Positions 53,879 through 62,302 of a DNA stretch of 64,000 nucleotides are shown here, one piece after another. The notes beneath the pieces were generated by a model that was given only the letters and a program-made list of their open reading frames with translations, had not been told where the DNA came from and did no database searches. This stretch comes from Spirochaetales bacterium (GTDB taxonomy: Bacteria > Spirochaetota > Spirochaetia > DSM-2461). The stretch's first letter is position 1. Each line of letters starts with the position of its first letter. The translations under genes were made by a program, and so were the position numbers. The stretch is taken from NCBI GenBank assembly GCA_016936555.1, contig JAFGXR010000028.1, positions 1-64,000 of the forward strand, written 5' to 3'.

Positions 53879-55414
53879 TTATTTAATCTGATTAAGCGTT
53901 TCCAGAGTTTCCGCAGAAAGCTCTACAATACCTCCGTCAGATGTCTGAACATAAATGCTCGACCCCTGGATCAGGGGAGACATATAGGGTTCAACAGAAA
54001 CAGCTGAAGTTGCTTTGAGGGAGAGTGTCGCATCAAACAGCCCTAATTTCAAGTCGTTTCCTTCGCTGATGACAGCAAAAAAATTATTTTTTGAAACCCA
54101 GAGAAGTGTGTCGGGAAAAACCGTCGCCTCGCTGGAATTTGCTATTTCAAGCGTGGCCATATCGATCTGGACAAGTTTTACAGCACCCGGTCCGCTTTCC
54201 ATCCCGGCTACGGCAAAGAGCTTTCCGCTGAGAAGGGTCAGGGTCCGGCCCCGGATGGAATTGAGCTCCGACTCCCCTGTAACCTTATAGTTGTCGATAT
54301 CGACCTTGATCAGACGGCCATAGGGAACTCCGTCCCCTGTATTTTCTATTTTAAGCATGATGACTTCGGTTCCGACTCCCGGATCCTTTGAAGTAAAGAC
54401 GCTCTGCGAGGCTTCCTCCTCATCAATCTGCCTGTTGGCATCATCGGCGATGTCCTCGCGCATCTTCACGACTTCATCTTTTTCTTCTTCCAGTGCGGCT
54501 TTTTCCTCTTCGAGCTGCGTTTCCTGCTCAGCGATCTGTTCTTTCTGCTGCTCCAGTTCGGCAACCTGTTTCTCTTCCGCCGCTGTCAAGGTTTCTTTTT
54601 CCGAGCTGTCATCGTTTGTTTTAATCTCATCGATTGCCTCGTCGACCTGCTGCTTCTCTTCGGCCAGCTGCTCCTGCTCCCGCCCGATGGCCTGCTCTTC
54701 CCGGGCGATTTCCTCTTCTCTCAGATCGACCATATCCTTGCGGGTATCGATAGCATCATCTTTTTCCTCCCGCATGACTTCGATGACATCTTCAGAAGTG
54801 ATTTCTCCCGTATCAATTGCTTTGCCGGTTTCAGAACTGCGCCGTTCCGACAGGGGGATGACGATGGCCGATTTTCCGGCCCATTCGCTGTAATGTGTAG
54901 ACAGTCCGGCTTTTTCCGGCGTGAGATATTGAACGACACCTTCTTTATAGACGCCCTGATAGTAAGGGAGATTCTGATAATATGCCGCGTTGTAATAGGT
55001 GATGAACTCGGCCAGGAGAAAGGCGTCGTCGAAATCGTATGAATAGGCGCTCTGCAGATAGGAGGCGATGATGTAGCGGAGGTTTCTGATATGATCGACC
55101 GCTCCGTCACGACCTACGAAAAAGATATCGCCATCGAGTCCTTCGGGTATTTCAGGCTGGACGGAATGTATGACCGAATACTTGTTCCCGATGGTGAAAT
55201 TGCCGAAACGGTCCGGTTCAACCTGTCTGCCGAGCTGGGTTCCGAGCCCGAGGATTTCCTCAAGCGTATTTATGAATTTATAGGGACCGACATAGTTGTA
55301 GAATTCAATTTTCTTATCGCCATAGGATTGTACTTCGTCCCGGTCTACATCAATCGACCAAAGTGAAACCGTTAGAATCAGTGTCAGAATAATCAGTAAT
55401 GCCGGCTTTTTCAT
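53879..55414 (-). CDS. P83/100 family exported protein
   Basis: 511 residues from the ATG at 55414 (AGGAGAG 4 bases upstream). Signal peptide LLIILTLILTVSLWS. N-terminal domain at about 20-215 (DEVQSYGDKKIEFYNYVGP, FLLAEFITYYNAAYYQNLPYY) typical of the Borrelia P83/100 family, a Glu/Gln/Lys-rich coiled coil at about 220-345, and a C-terminal beta-propeller-like part (VKLVQIDMATLEI, ISEGNDLKLGLFDATL). The function of the family is not established. It is 15 bases upstream of pyrBI and follows the exported PQQ/HEAT gene. Confidence 0.92.
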   Translation of the reverse strand: MKKPALLIILTLILTVSLWSIDVDRDEVQSYGDKKIEFYNYVGPYKFINTLEEILGLGTQLGRQVEPDRFGNFTIGNKYSVIHSVQPEIPEGLDGDIFFVGRDGAVDHIRNLRYIIASYLQSAYSYDFDDAFLLAEFITYYNAAYYQNLPYYQGVYKEGVVQYLTPEKAGLSTHYSEWAGKSAIVIPLSERRSSETGKAIDTGEITSEDVIEVMREEKDDAIDTRKDMVDLREEEIAREEQAIGREQEQLAEEKQQVDEAIDEIKTNDDSSEKETLTAAEEKQVAELEQQKEQIAEQETQLEEEKAALEEEKDEVVKMREDIADDANRQIDEEEASQSVFTSKDPGVGTEVIMLKIENTGDGVPYGRLIKVDIDNYKVTGESELNSIRGRTLTLLSGKLFAVAGMESGPGAVKLVQIDMATLEIANSSEATVFPDTLLWVSKNNFFAVISEGNDLKLGLFDATLSLKATSAVSVEPYMSPLIQGSSIYVQTSDGGIVELSAETLETLNQIK

Positions 55415-55436
55415 CAATCTCTCCTATTTTTCCCAC

Positions 55437-57137
55437 CTACTTGAGGCGCGGGCCTCCGGTAAACTTGTCAAATATCTCTCCAGCCCTTTTCCGGATTCCA
55501 TAAGGCGCATTGCTGCTGTTTATGGATGAAAGGACGTGCAAACCCGACTGATCGGGTATTATTCCATTGTAATATACAATCTCCTCAAGTGTATCACATA
55601 TAGTTAATAATACACCATCATCATTGAAAAACCTCTCTTTAGCGAGGCTGACAGCCCTGGTCGCCGCGCCGTCGTAATCGAAACCGATTCTGGCCAGAGC
55701 CCATATGGCCGATACGGCTGCGGAAGCGTTATCTTCCTGATGGAGATGGCCTATAATGAATTTTCTCGTGCGGATGTCACCGATTTCGCCAAGCAGGTTG
55801 AGTGCCCTGATCCGGACGAGAGAGCTGCTGTTGGAGACCAGAGATCCGTCAAAGGAGGCATAACTGATCCCTTCCTCGGCCATGGCAATGAGAAGCAAAG
55901 TGGCGAAGGGGAATTTTTCAATAAGCTGATTATCCCTGTGGAGGTCTTCGAAGCGGTCTATGATTTCCAGCCTTTTATCAAGCTCCGGCGATTGGGACAT
56001 CATCTGAAAATACAGATATCCGGGGTATCCCTCGTAATACTCCTGCAGCCTTTTCAGGCTGGCTCCCGAATCGACAGCTCCGTTCCTCAGGGGACCTCCG
56101 CGGAAACCGGACCATCCCTCGGCGGAAGAAGGGGTTTTATAACAATAGACAATCCAGTTCTCTCCTCCGCTGAAAAGATTGGCCGCGGCTCCTATCAGGG
56201 GGGCAGCCATGGCCGTATCGCTTTCTATCCCGATCAACTCTTCGTCGAGCAGCCGGTAAAGTTTTCTGTCGCGGCCGAATATATAGAGAGCCTCTTTGCT
56301 GTCCGCCGCCGCATAGCCGTCAGTCGGTGGTCCCTGGAAACGTCTCCTTTCCGTTCCGTCGGGGCTGAGAGTAACGATCATCCCGGAAGAATAGACGATA
56401 TAGATATATCCGGGAGTACTGAGGAGAGAAACGGGTTTTCCCGGTGGCAGAGAATCCGATTCCCAGATAAGTTCCCCTTTTATATCGAGACAGTACGCTT
56501 TTCTTTCGGAAGTAACAGCCAGGAGATAATCATTGCGGAGAGCCAGCATCTGAGCCCGGGAATCCAGATGATAGGACCAGCCGCTGTTCCCTGTGGGGGT
56601 ATAGGAGGAAATCCTGTTGTTCTCTCCTGAGATATAGAGCGATCCGTCCTGATCCACGACAGGAGAGGTGTAACTGTAGGCTGCCGGTTTCTCCCAGAGG
56701 ACACGCCCTCTGCCGTTGATTTTTATAAGTCTGCCGTCATCCATGGGAAGAACAACAGCCCCCTCCGGAGATGCGGCGGGAGAACCAGATAAGGAGCTTG
56801 TAAACTGCCTTTTCCAGCGAACAGTCCCCCCCGGTGTAACAGCTATGAGTTTCCGGCTTTCAGTGAAGAGATAAACCGTAAAATCCGCACCGACGAAGAG
56901 CACATCGCTGAGCGGCTCTCCGGCGCGGTACGACCAGATAAGAGTTCCCGAATAGGGTTTGATAGCCTGCAGGGTATTGTCGTCAGTAAGCACATAGACT
57001 GTGCCGGCCGGATCCGATGCGGGAATACCCAGCACCGATCCGGTTACGGCGAAACGCCAGTTCAGCTCGACCTGGGCGAAAAGGCAATGAGAGGCGATTG
57101 AGACGAGAAGTAAAGCTAATGTCCTTTTCTTTTTAAT
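55437..57137 (-). CDS. Exported PQQ-like beta-propeller and HEAT-repeat protein, probable ATT start
   Basis: 566 residues if translation begins at ATT (57135-57137). This gives IKKKRTLALLLVSIASHCLFA, a perfect signal peptide (first residue would be Met); GGAGG lies 10 bases upstream inside the rlmD gene. The nearest standard start, a GTG at 57035, would remove the signal and part of the first blade. PQQ-like repeats fill about 30-330 (GTVYVLTDDNTLQAIKPYSG, GRVLWEKPAA, GELIWESDS), then HEAT-like repeats at about 400-540 (IRALNLLGEIGDIRTRKFI, SAIWALARIGFDYDG). It is likely periplasmic or outer-membrane linked (BamB-like folds exist but orthology is not claimed). It overlaps rlmD by 22 bases. 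Confidence 0.8.
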   Translation of the reverse strand: MKKKRTLALLLVSIASHCLFAQVELNWRFAVTGSVLGIPASDPAGTVYVLTDDNTLQAIKPYSGTLIWSYRAGEPLSDVLFVGADFTVYLFTESRKLIAVTPGGTVRWKRQFTSSLSGSPAASPEGAVVLPMDDGRLIKINGRGRVLWEKPAAYSYTSPVVDQDGSLYISGENNRISSYTPTGNSGWSYHLDSRAQMLALRNDYLLAVTSERKAYCLDIKGELIWESDSLPPGKPVSLLSTPGYIYIVYSSGMIVTLSPDGTERRRFQGPPTDGYAAADSKEALYIFGRDRKLYRLLDEELIGIESDTAMAAPLIGAAANLFSGGENWIVYCYKTPSSAEGWSGFRGGPLRNGAVDSGASLKRLQEYYEGYPGYLYFQMMSQSPELDKRLEIIDRFEDLHRDNQLIEKFPFATLLLIAMAEEGISYASFDGSLVSNSSSLVRIRALNLLGEIGDIRTRKFIIGHLHQEDNASAAVSAIWALARIGFDYDGAATRAVSLAKERFFNDDGVLLTICDTLEEIVYYNGIIPDQSGLHVLSSINSSNAPYGIRKRAGEIFDKFTGGPRLK

Positions 57138-58234
57138 AGAGCCACTGCCTCCATATGGGATGTCTGGGGATAAAAATCGAAGAGTCGATAATCCTCCATC
57201 TCATAATTATCGGCAAGTAAATCCTTCAAGTCCCGGGCCATAGTGGCGGGATCGCAGGAAATATATAGAATTTTTTCAGTTTTTGAAGCACTGAGATATT
57301 TCCTCACCGGCCTGGTCAATCCGGTTCTGGGAGGATCGAGGATAATCGTATCGGCGGCTTCTGCTTTTTTCCCTTTTCCGCTGATCCATTTTTCCAGGCT
57401 CAGGGGATGAAAGGTATGGCGGACCGAAAGATTCCTGTCCACGTAAGGAGCCACGTTGCGGTTCATCTCCACAGCTTCAATCTCTTCGAATAGATCTTCA
57501 ACCAGAGCGCTCATCAGCCCCACTCCGCAGTACAGATCGACCAGTTTTCTTCCCGAAACGTTTTTTCTCAGATAAGATCCGAGTTCCGGAAGGATGGAAA
57601 GATTACTCTGAAAAAAGAGACTGCTGTTGAATGAGATTTCCTTATTGAGTACGGAGACGGAAATATCTTTTTTTTCCGTTTCCATGGAGAACCATTCATC
57701 GGTGCCGTAGACTGTAACCCTTTCCTGATCTTCCGGAAAAACTCTTCCTTTTAAAAAAGAATTTATACCTTGAGATGCAACGGGACAGGACACCACCGGA
57801 ACGATTGCATGGCCGGATTTCTCCCGGAACCCCATGGAGCCTTCGGCATAATGAACCTGAACGCGGTTTCTGTACCCGAAAGGTTCGGACGGGACCACGG
57901 GAATCTCCTCAAGGCCTATTCCGGCGTTCCTCTCCAGATGCTCTGAGGCAAATTTCTTCTTGGCTTCCAGCTGGGCATCGTAGGTCATATGCTGCATATT
58001 GCAGCCGCCGCACCGGCCGTAAAGAGAGCAGACCGGTTTCACTCTCTGTTCGGAAGGGATGAGGACATTGACGAGATCCGCTTCACTGAAACTTTTCCTC
58101 TCATCAATGATACGGATCTCAACTGTTTCTCCTGCGAGTACGTAGGGTACGAAAACGACCTTGCCATTTACCCGGCAGAGCCCTTTCCCCCCTGGAATGA
58201 GTTTTTCTATTTCAACAGTAATGATGTCTTGCAT
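57116..58234 (-). CDS. rlmD: 23S rRNA (uracil-5-)-methyltransferase, RlmD/RumA type
   Basis: 372 residues. TRAM domain at about 1-60 (VEIEKLIPGGKGLCRVNGK), iron-sulfur Cys set in CSLYGRCGGC plus SCPVAS, then the Rossmann methyltransferase with LYCGVGLMS, LDPPRTG and the catalytic Cys in YISCDPATMARDL. The substrate U could be 747 or 1939 (RlmCD-like); I choose RlmD as the general family name. A leaderless arrangement is likely (TTGTGA-18-TAAAAT, 7 bases to the ATG). Confidence 0.9.
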   Translation of the reverse strand: MQDIITVEIEKLIPGGKGLCRVNGKVVFVPYVLAGETVEIRIIDERKSFSEADLVNVLIPSEQRVKPVCSLYGRCGGCNMQHMTYDAQLEAKKKFASEHLERNAGIGLEEIPVVPSEPFGYRNRVQVHYAEGSMGFREKSGHAIVPVVSCPVASQGINSFLKGRVFPEDQERVTVYGTDEWFSMETEKKDISVSVLNKEISFNSSLFFQSNLSILPELGSYLRKNVSGRKLVDLYCGVGLMSALVEDLFEEIEAVEMNRNVAPYVDRNLSVRHTFHPLSLEKWISGKGKKAEAADTIILDPPRTGLTRPVRKYLSASKTEKILYISCDPATMARDLKDLLADNYEMEDYRLFDFYPQTSHMEAVALLKRKGH

Positions 58235-58241
58235 TTTCTCT

Positions 58242-58271
58242 ATTTTACAGGAACAGCCAATCGAATCACAA
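58242..58271 (-). promoter_or_regulatory. Promoter of rlmD, leaderless arrangement
   Basis: Minus strand TTGTGA (58266-58271), 18-base spacer, TAAAAT (58242-58247), then 7 bases to the ATG at 58234. Confidence 0.5.
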
Positions 58272-58324
58272 CATAATTGTCAATTTATTTATGATCATGG
58301 ATAATTTTGTATCTATATACTTTG

Positions 58325-58353
58325 TTGCTTTTAATGAATTATAGTCCTATAAT
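58325..58353 (+). promoter_or_regulatory. Promoter of rex in a very AT-rich spacer
   Basis: TTGCTT (58325-58330), 17-base spacer, TATAAT (58348-58353), about 75 bases before the rex Shine-Dalgarno. No Rex-type TTGTGA...TCACAA operator was found around it. The spacer 58272-58420 is dominated by A/T runs (TATATA). Confidence 0.5.
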
Positions 58354-58434
58354 CTATATATAAATATATATACATACTTTCATTTTTTATATATAGTAGC
58401 ATTTATATATAATAAGTAGATATCAGGGACGGTT

Positions 58435-59073
58435 ATGCACAAATTAAATAAGAATGTCACGATGAGCTCAGCCAGTATACCAACAATACGGCGGTTACCT
58501 TCCTATCTTTATCTGGTCAGAAAAGCCAAGGAAGAAGGCATCGAAATAATTTCCGGGACTGTCATTGCCAATGAACTGGATTTGGAACCCATCCAGGTCC
58601 GCAAAGATCTGGCTTCTACCGGTATCATCGGAAAGCCCAGAGTCGGTTACAAGGTTACCGATCTGATCGAAGCCATTGAAAAGTTTCTCAACTGGGATAA
58701 AAAACACAACGCCATACTTGTCGGAGCCGGAAATCTCGGATCAGCTCTGCTGGGCTATAAAGAATTTTCCAAAAACGGTTTGAATTTCATGGCTGCTTTT
58801 GATGTAGATGAAAAAAAAATAGGAACATCCATCAACGGGACCAGAGTCTACGATATCAGCGAACTTGAAGCCTTCGCAAAAAAAGAGGATGTGCAGATTG
58901 CCGTTCTGACCGTCAGATCGGGAATTGCCCAGGATGTGGCCGACCTTATAAGCGAGGCCGGAATCCGCACCATTTGGAACTTCACGAAAGTGAAGCTCAA
59001 AGTCCCCAAAGATGTGCTGCTCCTGAAAGAGGATCTTTCATCCAGTTACGCAGTCCTTTCTGTCTACAGCTGA
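58435..59073 (+). CDS. rex: Redox-sensing transcriptional repressor Rex
   Basis: 212 residues. Winged helix at about 15-80 (IPTIRRLPSYLYLVRKAKEEG, QVRKDLASTG), then a Rossmann NAD(H)-binding domain with GAGNLGSALLGY and FDVDEKKIG, and a C-terminal domain-swap helix. Rex senses NADH/NAD+ and usually represses fermentation and respiration genes, which fits an anaerobic or facultative spirochaete. GGGACGG precedes the ATG. Confidence 0.96.
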   Translation: MHKLNKNVTMSSASIPTIRRLPSYLYLVRKAKEEGIEIISGTVIANELDLEPIQVRKDLASTGIIGKPRVGYKVTDLIEAIEKFLNWDKKHNAILVGAGNLGSALLGYKEFSKNGLNFMAAFDVDEKKIGTSINGTRVYDISELEAFAKKEDVQIAVLTVRSGIAQDVADLISEAGIRTIWNFTKVKLKVPKDVLLLKEDLSSSYAVLSVYS

Positions 59074-59074
59074 C

Positions 59075-59100
59075 AAGCCGGTTATACCGGCTTTTTTTTA
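59075..59100 (+). terminator. Terminator of rex
   Basis: AAGCCGGT / ACCGGCTT (59075-59082 with 59086-59093), 3-base loop, then TTTTTTA. It overlaps the last codons of the convergent macrodomain gene. Confidence 0.88.
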
Positions 59101-59636
59101 TTCCGCTGAATCTCTTCTACCGTCTTTTTATAGATTGGAATGTAGCTTTGACTGAATAAAACGATGATGACCCTTTCAAGTCCGCATTGGCCCTGTACCA
59201 AATGATCCGTAATGGTTTCGATAGCAATTTCCGAGGCCTTGTCCATGGGATATCCATAGACTCCCGCACTGATAGCCGGGAAGGAAATGCTTTTCAGTCC
59301 CCGGCTTTCTGCCAGTTCCAGAGAGCTTCTGTATGCGGAGGAAAGCAGTTCAGCTTCTCCCCCCTGACCGCCCCGGTAAACCGGTCCGACGGTGTGAATG
59401 ACATATTTTGCCGGCAGATTATAAGCTCCGGTAATCTTTGCCCGACCGGTCGGGCATCCACCGAGACTCCGGCATTCTTCCAGAAGTCCCGGTCCCGCTT
59501 TCCTGTGAATGGCTCCGTCGACTCCGCCTCCTCCGAGAAGGGAGTTGTTGGCGGCATTGACTATGGCGTCTGTTCCGATTTCCGTTATATCTCCCGTCAC
59601 GATCTTCAAAGCGCATCTTCCGAATACCCACTCCAT
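59082..59636 (-). CDS. Macrodomain protein, O-acetyl-ADP-ribose deacetylase type
   Basis: 184 residues. DAIVNAANNSLLGGGGVDGAIH is the ADP-ribose-binding loop; GYPMDKASEIA and GVYGYP are in place of the usual GIYGYP second loop. Members hydrolyse O-acetyl-ADP-ribose or ADP-ribose from proteins. CGGGAGG precedes the ATG. It is divergent from GDPD and convergent with rex; no ADP-ribosyltransferase or sirtuin gene is in the window. Confidence 0.92.
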   Translation of the reverse strand: MEWVFGRCALKIVTGDITEIGTDAIVNAANNSLLGGGGVDGAIHRKAGPGLLEECRSLGGCPTGRAKITGAYNLPAKYVIHTVGPVYRGGQGGEAELLSSAYRSSLELAESRGLKSISFPAISAGVYGYPMDKASEIAIETITDHLVQGQCGLERVIIVLFSQSYIPIYKKTVEEIQRNKKKPV

Positions 59637-59712
59637 AACAACCTCCCGGATAAAAAACAGCTGTTGGTATAATATTAAATGTAAACCTATAATTCACAGA
59701 AGAGGTAGTTCC

Positions 59713-60507
59713 GTGAAAGATTTTTTTACTCCCGATCCCGTAATTCTGGCTCACAGAGGAGACAGTGTCCGTTACCCCGAAAACACCATGCCGGCTTTCC
59801 AGAGCGCCGTGGAAATGGGCGTTGATGTCATTGAGACCGATGTTCATCTGAGTCAGGACGGAGAAGTTGTCATCTGGCATGACGACTCTCTTGAGAGGAT
59901 GACCGGTGATCCCCGCAAAATCACAGAAATGAACTGGGATGAGATTAAAAAAATTAATGCCGCATACCAGTTCACTCCCGACGGCGGAAAATCTTTTCCC
60001 TACAGAGAGAATCCGGTATTTCCGGTTCTTCTCAGAGATCTGCTCTCCCGGTTTCCGGAGATGAGGTTCAATGTCGATCTGAAAGATGACAAACCGGAAC
60101 TGGCGGAAGCCCATGGAAAGATTCTGATGGAAACGGGAGCTCTCTCGAGAGTCGTTACCGCATCATTTCATCCGGCCATCCTTAAGCTTTTCCGCAGAGG
60201 ATATCCCGGAGCTCTTACGTCCTGTACCTCCGGCGAAGTGCTGAAGCTGTTGATTCTTTTTCACACACGACTGCTTTATCTGCCTTTACCTTACAGGATG
60301 AAGGTACTTCAGGTTCCTGAATTCAGCGGAAAAACCCGAATCCTCTCATCGGAATTTATTTCAGTTCTCCATAAAAGAGGTTTCAGAATTCAGGTCTGGA
60401 CAGTTAATGAAAAAGATGAAATGGTACGGTTCCTGCAAATGGGTGTCGATGGCATTTTTACGGACCGCCCCGCTCTTCTGAAGGAAACTTTGGGAAAAGA
60501 CCTGTAA
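59713..60507 (+). CDS. Glycerophosphodiester phosphodiesterase
   Basis: 264 residues from the GTG at 59713, with AGAGG 8 bases upstream; the frame is open further back but through the divergent promoter region. Catalytic HRGDSVRYPENTM near the N-terminus, ETDVHLSQDGEVVIWHDDSL and the C-terminal VDGIFTDRPALL. It is soluble, cytoplasmic, and hydrolyses glycerophosphodiesters to glycerol-3-phosphate. Ends with no hairpin close by; two terminators lie 165 bases on. Confidence 0.93.
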   Translation: MKDFFTPDPVILAHRGDSVRYPENTMPAFQSAVEMGVDVIETDVHLSQDGEVVIWHDDSLERMTGDPRKITEMNWDEIKKINAAYQFTPDGGKSFPYRENPVFPVLLRDLLSRFPEMRFNVDLKDDKPELAEAHGKILMETGALSRVVTASFHPAILKLFRRGYPGALTSCTSGEVLKLLILFHTRLLYLPLPYRMKVLQVPEFSGKTRILSSEFISVLHKRGFRIQVWTVNEKDEMVRFLQMGVDGIFTDRPALLKETLGKDL

Positions 60508-60672
60508 AAATGCTTTTCCCTCTTTACAAAGAGACTCAAATTTGTGAATATCCATTATGGAAAATAACAGATTGAAAAACATTGGACACTTCAATTTTGT
60601 GAACAGACCCCTCAGGGGCAATTTGCGCCTGTCCCTTTCCGGTCGACAGCGTTTTTCCGTCAATATGAAAAG
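60508..60672 (+). other. Gene-free spacer after GDPD
   Basis: This is the first half of the only stretch over 300 bases without a supported gene (60508-60845). It has small inverted repeats (CCCCT-CA-GGGG and GGGGCAATTTGCGCC at about 60607-60632) but no recognised RNA family. An open frame from 60557 crosses both terminators and has no ribosome site, so I do not call it a gene. Confidence 0.4.
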
Positions 60673-60699
60673 ACCCGCCTTTGCGCGGATTTTTTTTTA
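60673..60699 (+). terminator. First of two tandem terminators before guaB
   Basis: CCGC / GCGG stem with a 6-base loop followed by nine T (to 60698). Confidence 0.7.
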
Positions 60700-60713
60700 C
60701 CCGAGCCAATTAT

Positions 60714-60746
60714 GCCCGACAGAGAATTCTGCCGGGCTTTTTTTTA
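60714..60746 (+). terminator. Second tandem terminator before guaB
   Basis: GCCCG / CGGGC with one A-C mismatch, then CAGA / TCTG, 4-base loop, followed by eight T. The two together give strong separation of guaB from GDPD. Confidence 0.85.
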
Positions 60747-60845
60747 ATCCCGATACAGTCAGACAGCAGAGATGAATCTGCTGATGATGCCAACAGGCTG
60801 TATGTACAAAATTCAATTTAAACACAGAAAAAAAGGAGTGAAAAA

Positions 60846-62282
60846 GTGTTAACAATTTCTGAAAAATACAGTTATGACGATGTCCTGCTGGAACCGGCTT
60901 ATTCCGATGTTCTACCCGGCGATGCCGATATCCGCGCAAGACTGGCCGGTGATATCTTTCTGAATATCCCCATTATATCCGCCGCGATGGATACCGTAAC
61001 TGAAAAGGAGATGGCTGTAGCACTGGCACTTCAGGGAGGAGCGGGGGTGATCCACAGAAATCTCTCTCCTCAGGATCAGGCGGCGCAGGTGGGAGCGGTC
61101 AAGCGCTTTCTGAACTGGGTTATAGAAAATCCGATCACAGTTGAAAAAGGACAGACCGTCGCGGATGTCCAGATCATAATGGACAGATACGGAATATCCG
61201 GACTCCCCGTTGTGGACAACGGATTGCTCTGCGGAATTATTACAGGCAGGGATTTGAGGTTCTGCAGCGATATGTCTCTGAAAGTAGAGCAGCTGATGAC
61301 AAAAGATCCCATTGTGGAAAAGGGAAATGTCAATCCCGTTTCGGCCCGGGAAAAATTCAACTCCCACAGGATTGAAAAGCTCCCTGTTATCGACAATGAA
61401 GGACATCTGACCGGACTTATCACAGTCAAAGATATTGAAAAGCACGAGAAATTCCCTCTCGCGGCCATGGACAACCACGGAAATCTTATAGTCGGGGCTG
61501 CTGTTTCCCCGATGGATTACGAGAAAAGACTCCCTCTGCTCATCGAGAATAAATGTGATTTCGTCGTTCTCGATACGGCACACGGCTTGAGCAGAGCTGT
61601 TCTGAAAGCCGTCGAGGGCATCAAGAGCAAATACGGCATGACGGTTATCGGCGGAAATGTCGTCAACGCAGAGGGGACGAGAGCTCTGATCGAAGCGGGA
61701 AGCGATGCCGTGAAAATCGGAGTTGGACCTGGTTCCATCTGTACGACCAGAATTGTCGCCGGAGTCGGCGCTCCCCAGTTCTCCGCTGTTTACGAATCAG
61801 CAGAAGAAGCGGACAAGTACAATATTCCCGTCATCGCCGACGGCGGAATTAAATTCTCCGGAGATATCACGAAGGCGATCGGAGCGGGAGCCTCGACGGT
61901 CATGATCGGAAATCTTCTGGCGGGACTGAAGGAATCTCCCGGAAAAGAGGTTATCTACGAGGGGCGTATATTCAAACAGTACCGCGGTATGGGTTCGGTC
62001 GGAGCCATTAAAGACGGAAGCGGCGACCGATACCAGATGAAAGAAAACGACCAGCCCGTACCGGAAGGCGTTGAAGGCCGAGTCCCCTACAAGGGTGAGC
62101 TCGGTCCCTATCTGCAGCAGCTGACGACAGGACTGAAAAAGGGCATGGGTTACTGCGGCTGCAAAGATATCGAGACATTGAGAAAATACAAAAAATTCGT
62201 CAAAATTACCGGTGCCGGTCTGAGAGAGAGCCATGCCCATGATGTGGCGATTTCCCAGGACGCACCCAATTATTCGGTTTAA
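60846..62282 (+). CDS. guaB: IMP dehydrogenase
   Basis: 478 residues from a GTG with AAAGGAG about 7 bases upstream. Two CBS domains at about 95-205 ([39 protein letters not shown]), catalytic Cys in [26 protein letters not shown] and the flap [15 protein letters not shown]. It oxidises IMP to XMP, the first step to GMP; guaA follows at 20 bases. No guanine riboswitch was recognised. Confidence 0.96.
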   Translation: MLTISEKYSYDDVLLEPAYSDVLPGDADIRARLAGDIFLNIPIISAAMDTVTEKEMAVALALQGGAGVIHRNLSPQDQAAQVGAVKRFLNWVIENPITVEKGQTVADVQIIMDRYGISGLPVVDNGLLCGIITGRDLRFCSDMSLKVEQLMTKDPIVEKGNVNPVSAREKFNSHRIEKLPVIDNEGHLTGLITVKDIEKHEKFPLAAMDNHGNLIVGAAVSPMDYEKRLPLLIENKCDFVVLDTAHGLSRAVLKAVEGIKSKYGMTVIGGNVVNAEGTRALIEAGSDAVKIGVGPGSICTTRIVAGVGAPQFSAVYESAEEADKYNIPVIADGGIKFSGDITKAIGAGASTVMIGNLLAGLKESPGKEVIYEGRIFKQYRGMGSVGAIKDGSGDRYQMKENDQPVPEGVEGRVPYKGELGPYLQQLTTGLKKGMGYCGCKDIETLRKYKKFVKITGAGLRESHAHDVAISQDAPNYSV

Positions 62283-62302
62283 GAGACATATAAGGAATGG
62301 AA

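Noticed and set aside
58255-58290. Possible Rex operator upstream of rex/rlmD
   Set aside because: The half-sites TCACAA and TTGTCA point outward with 5 bases between, opposite to the TTGTGA...TCACAA arrangement of Rex boxes.
60557-60775. 72-codon open frame between GDPD and guaB
   Set aside because: It passes through two T-run terminators and has no Shine-Dalgarno; its sequence looks like translated hairpins.
60746-60845. Guanine or other purine riboswitch upstream of guaB
   Set aside because: No conserved purine riboswitch core (TATA...loop-loop elements) could be found in the 100-base leader.
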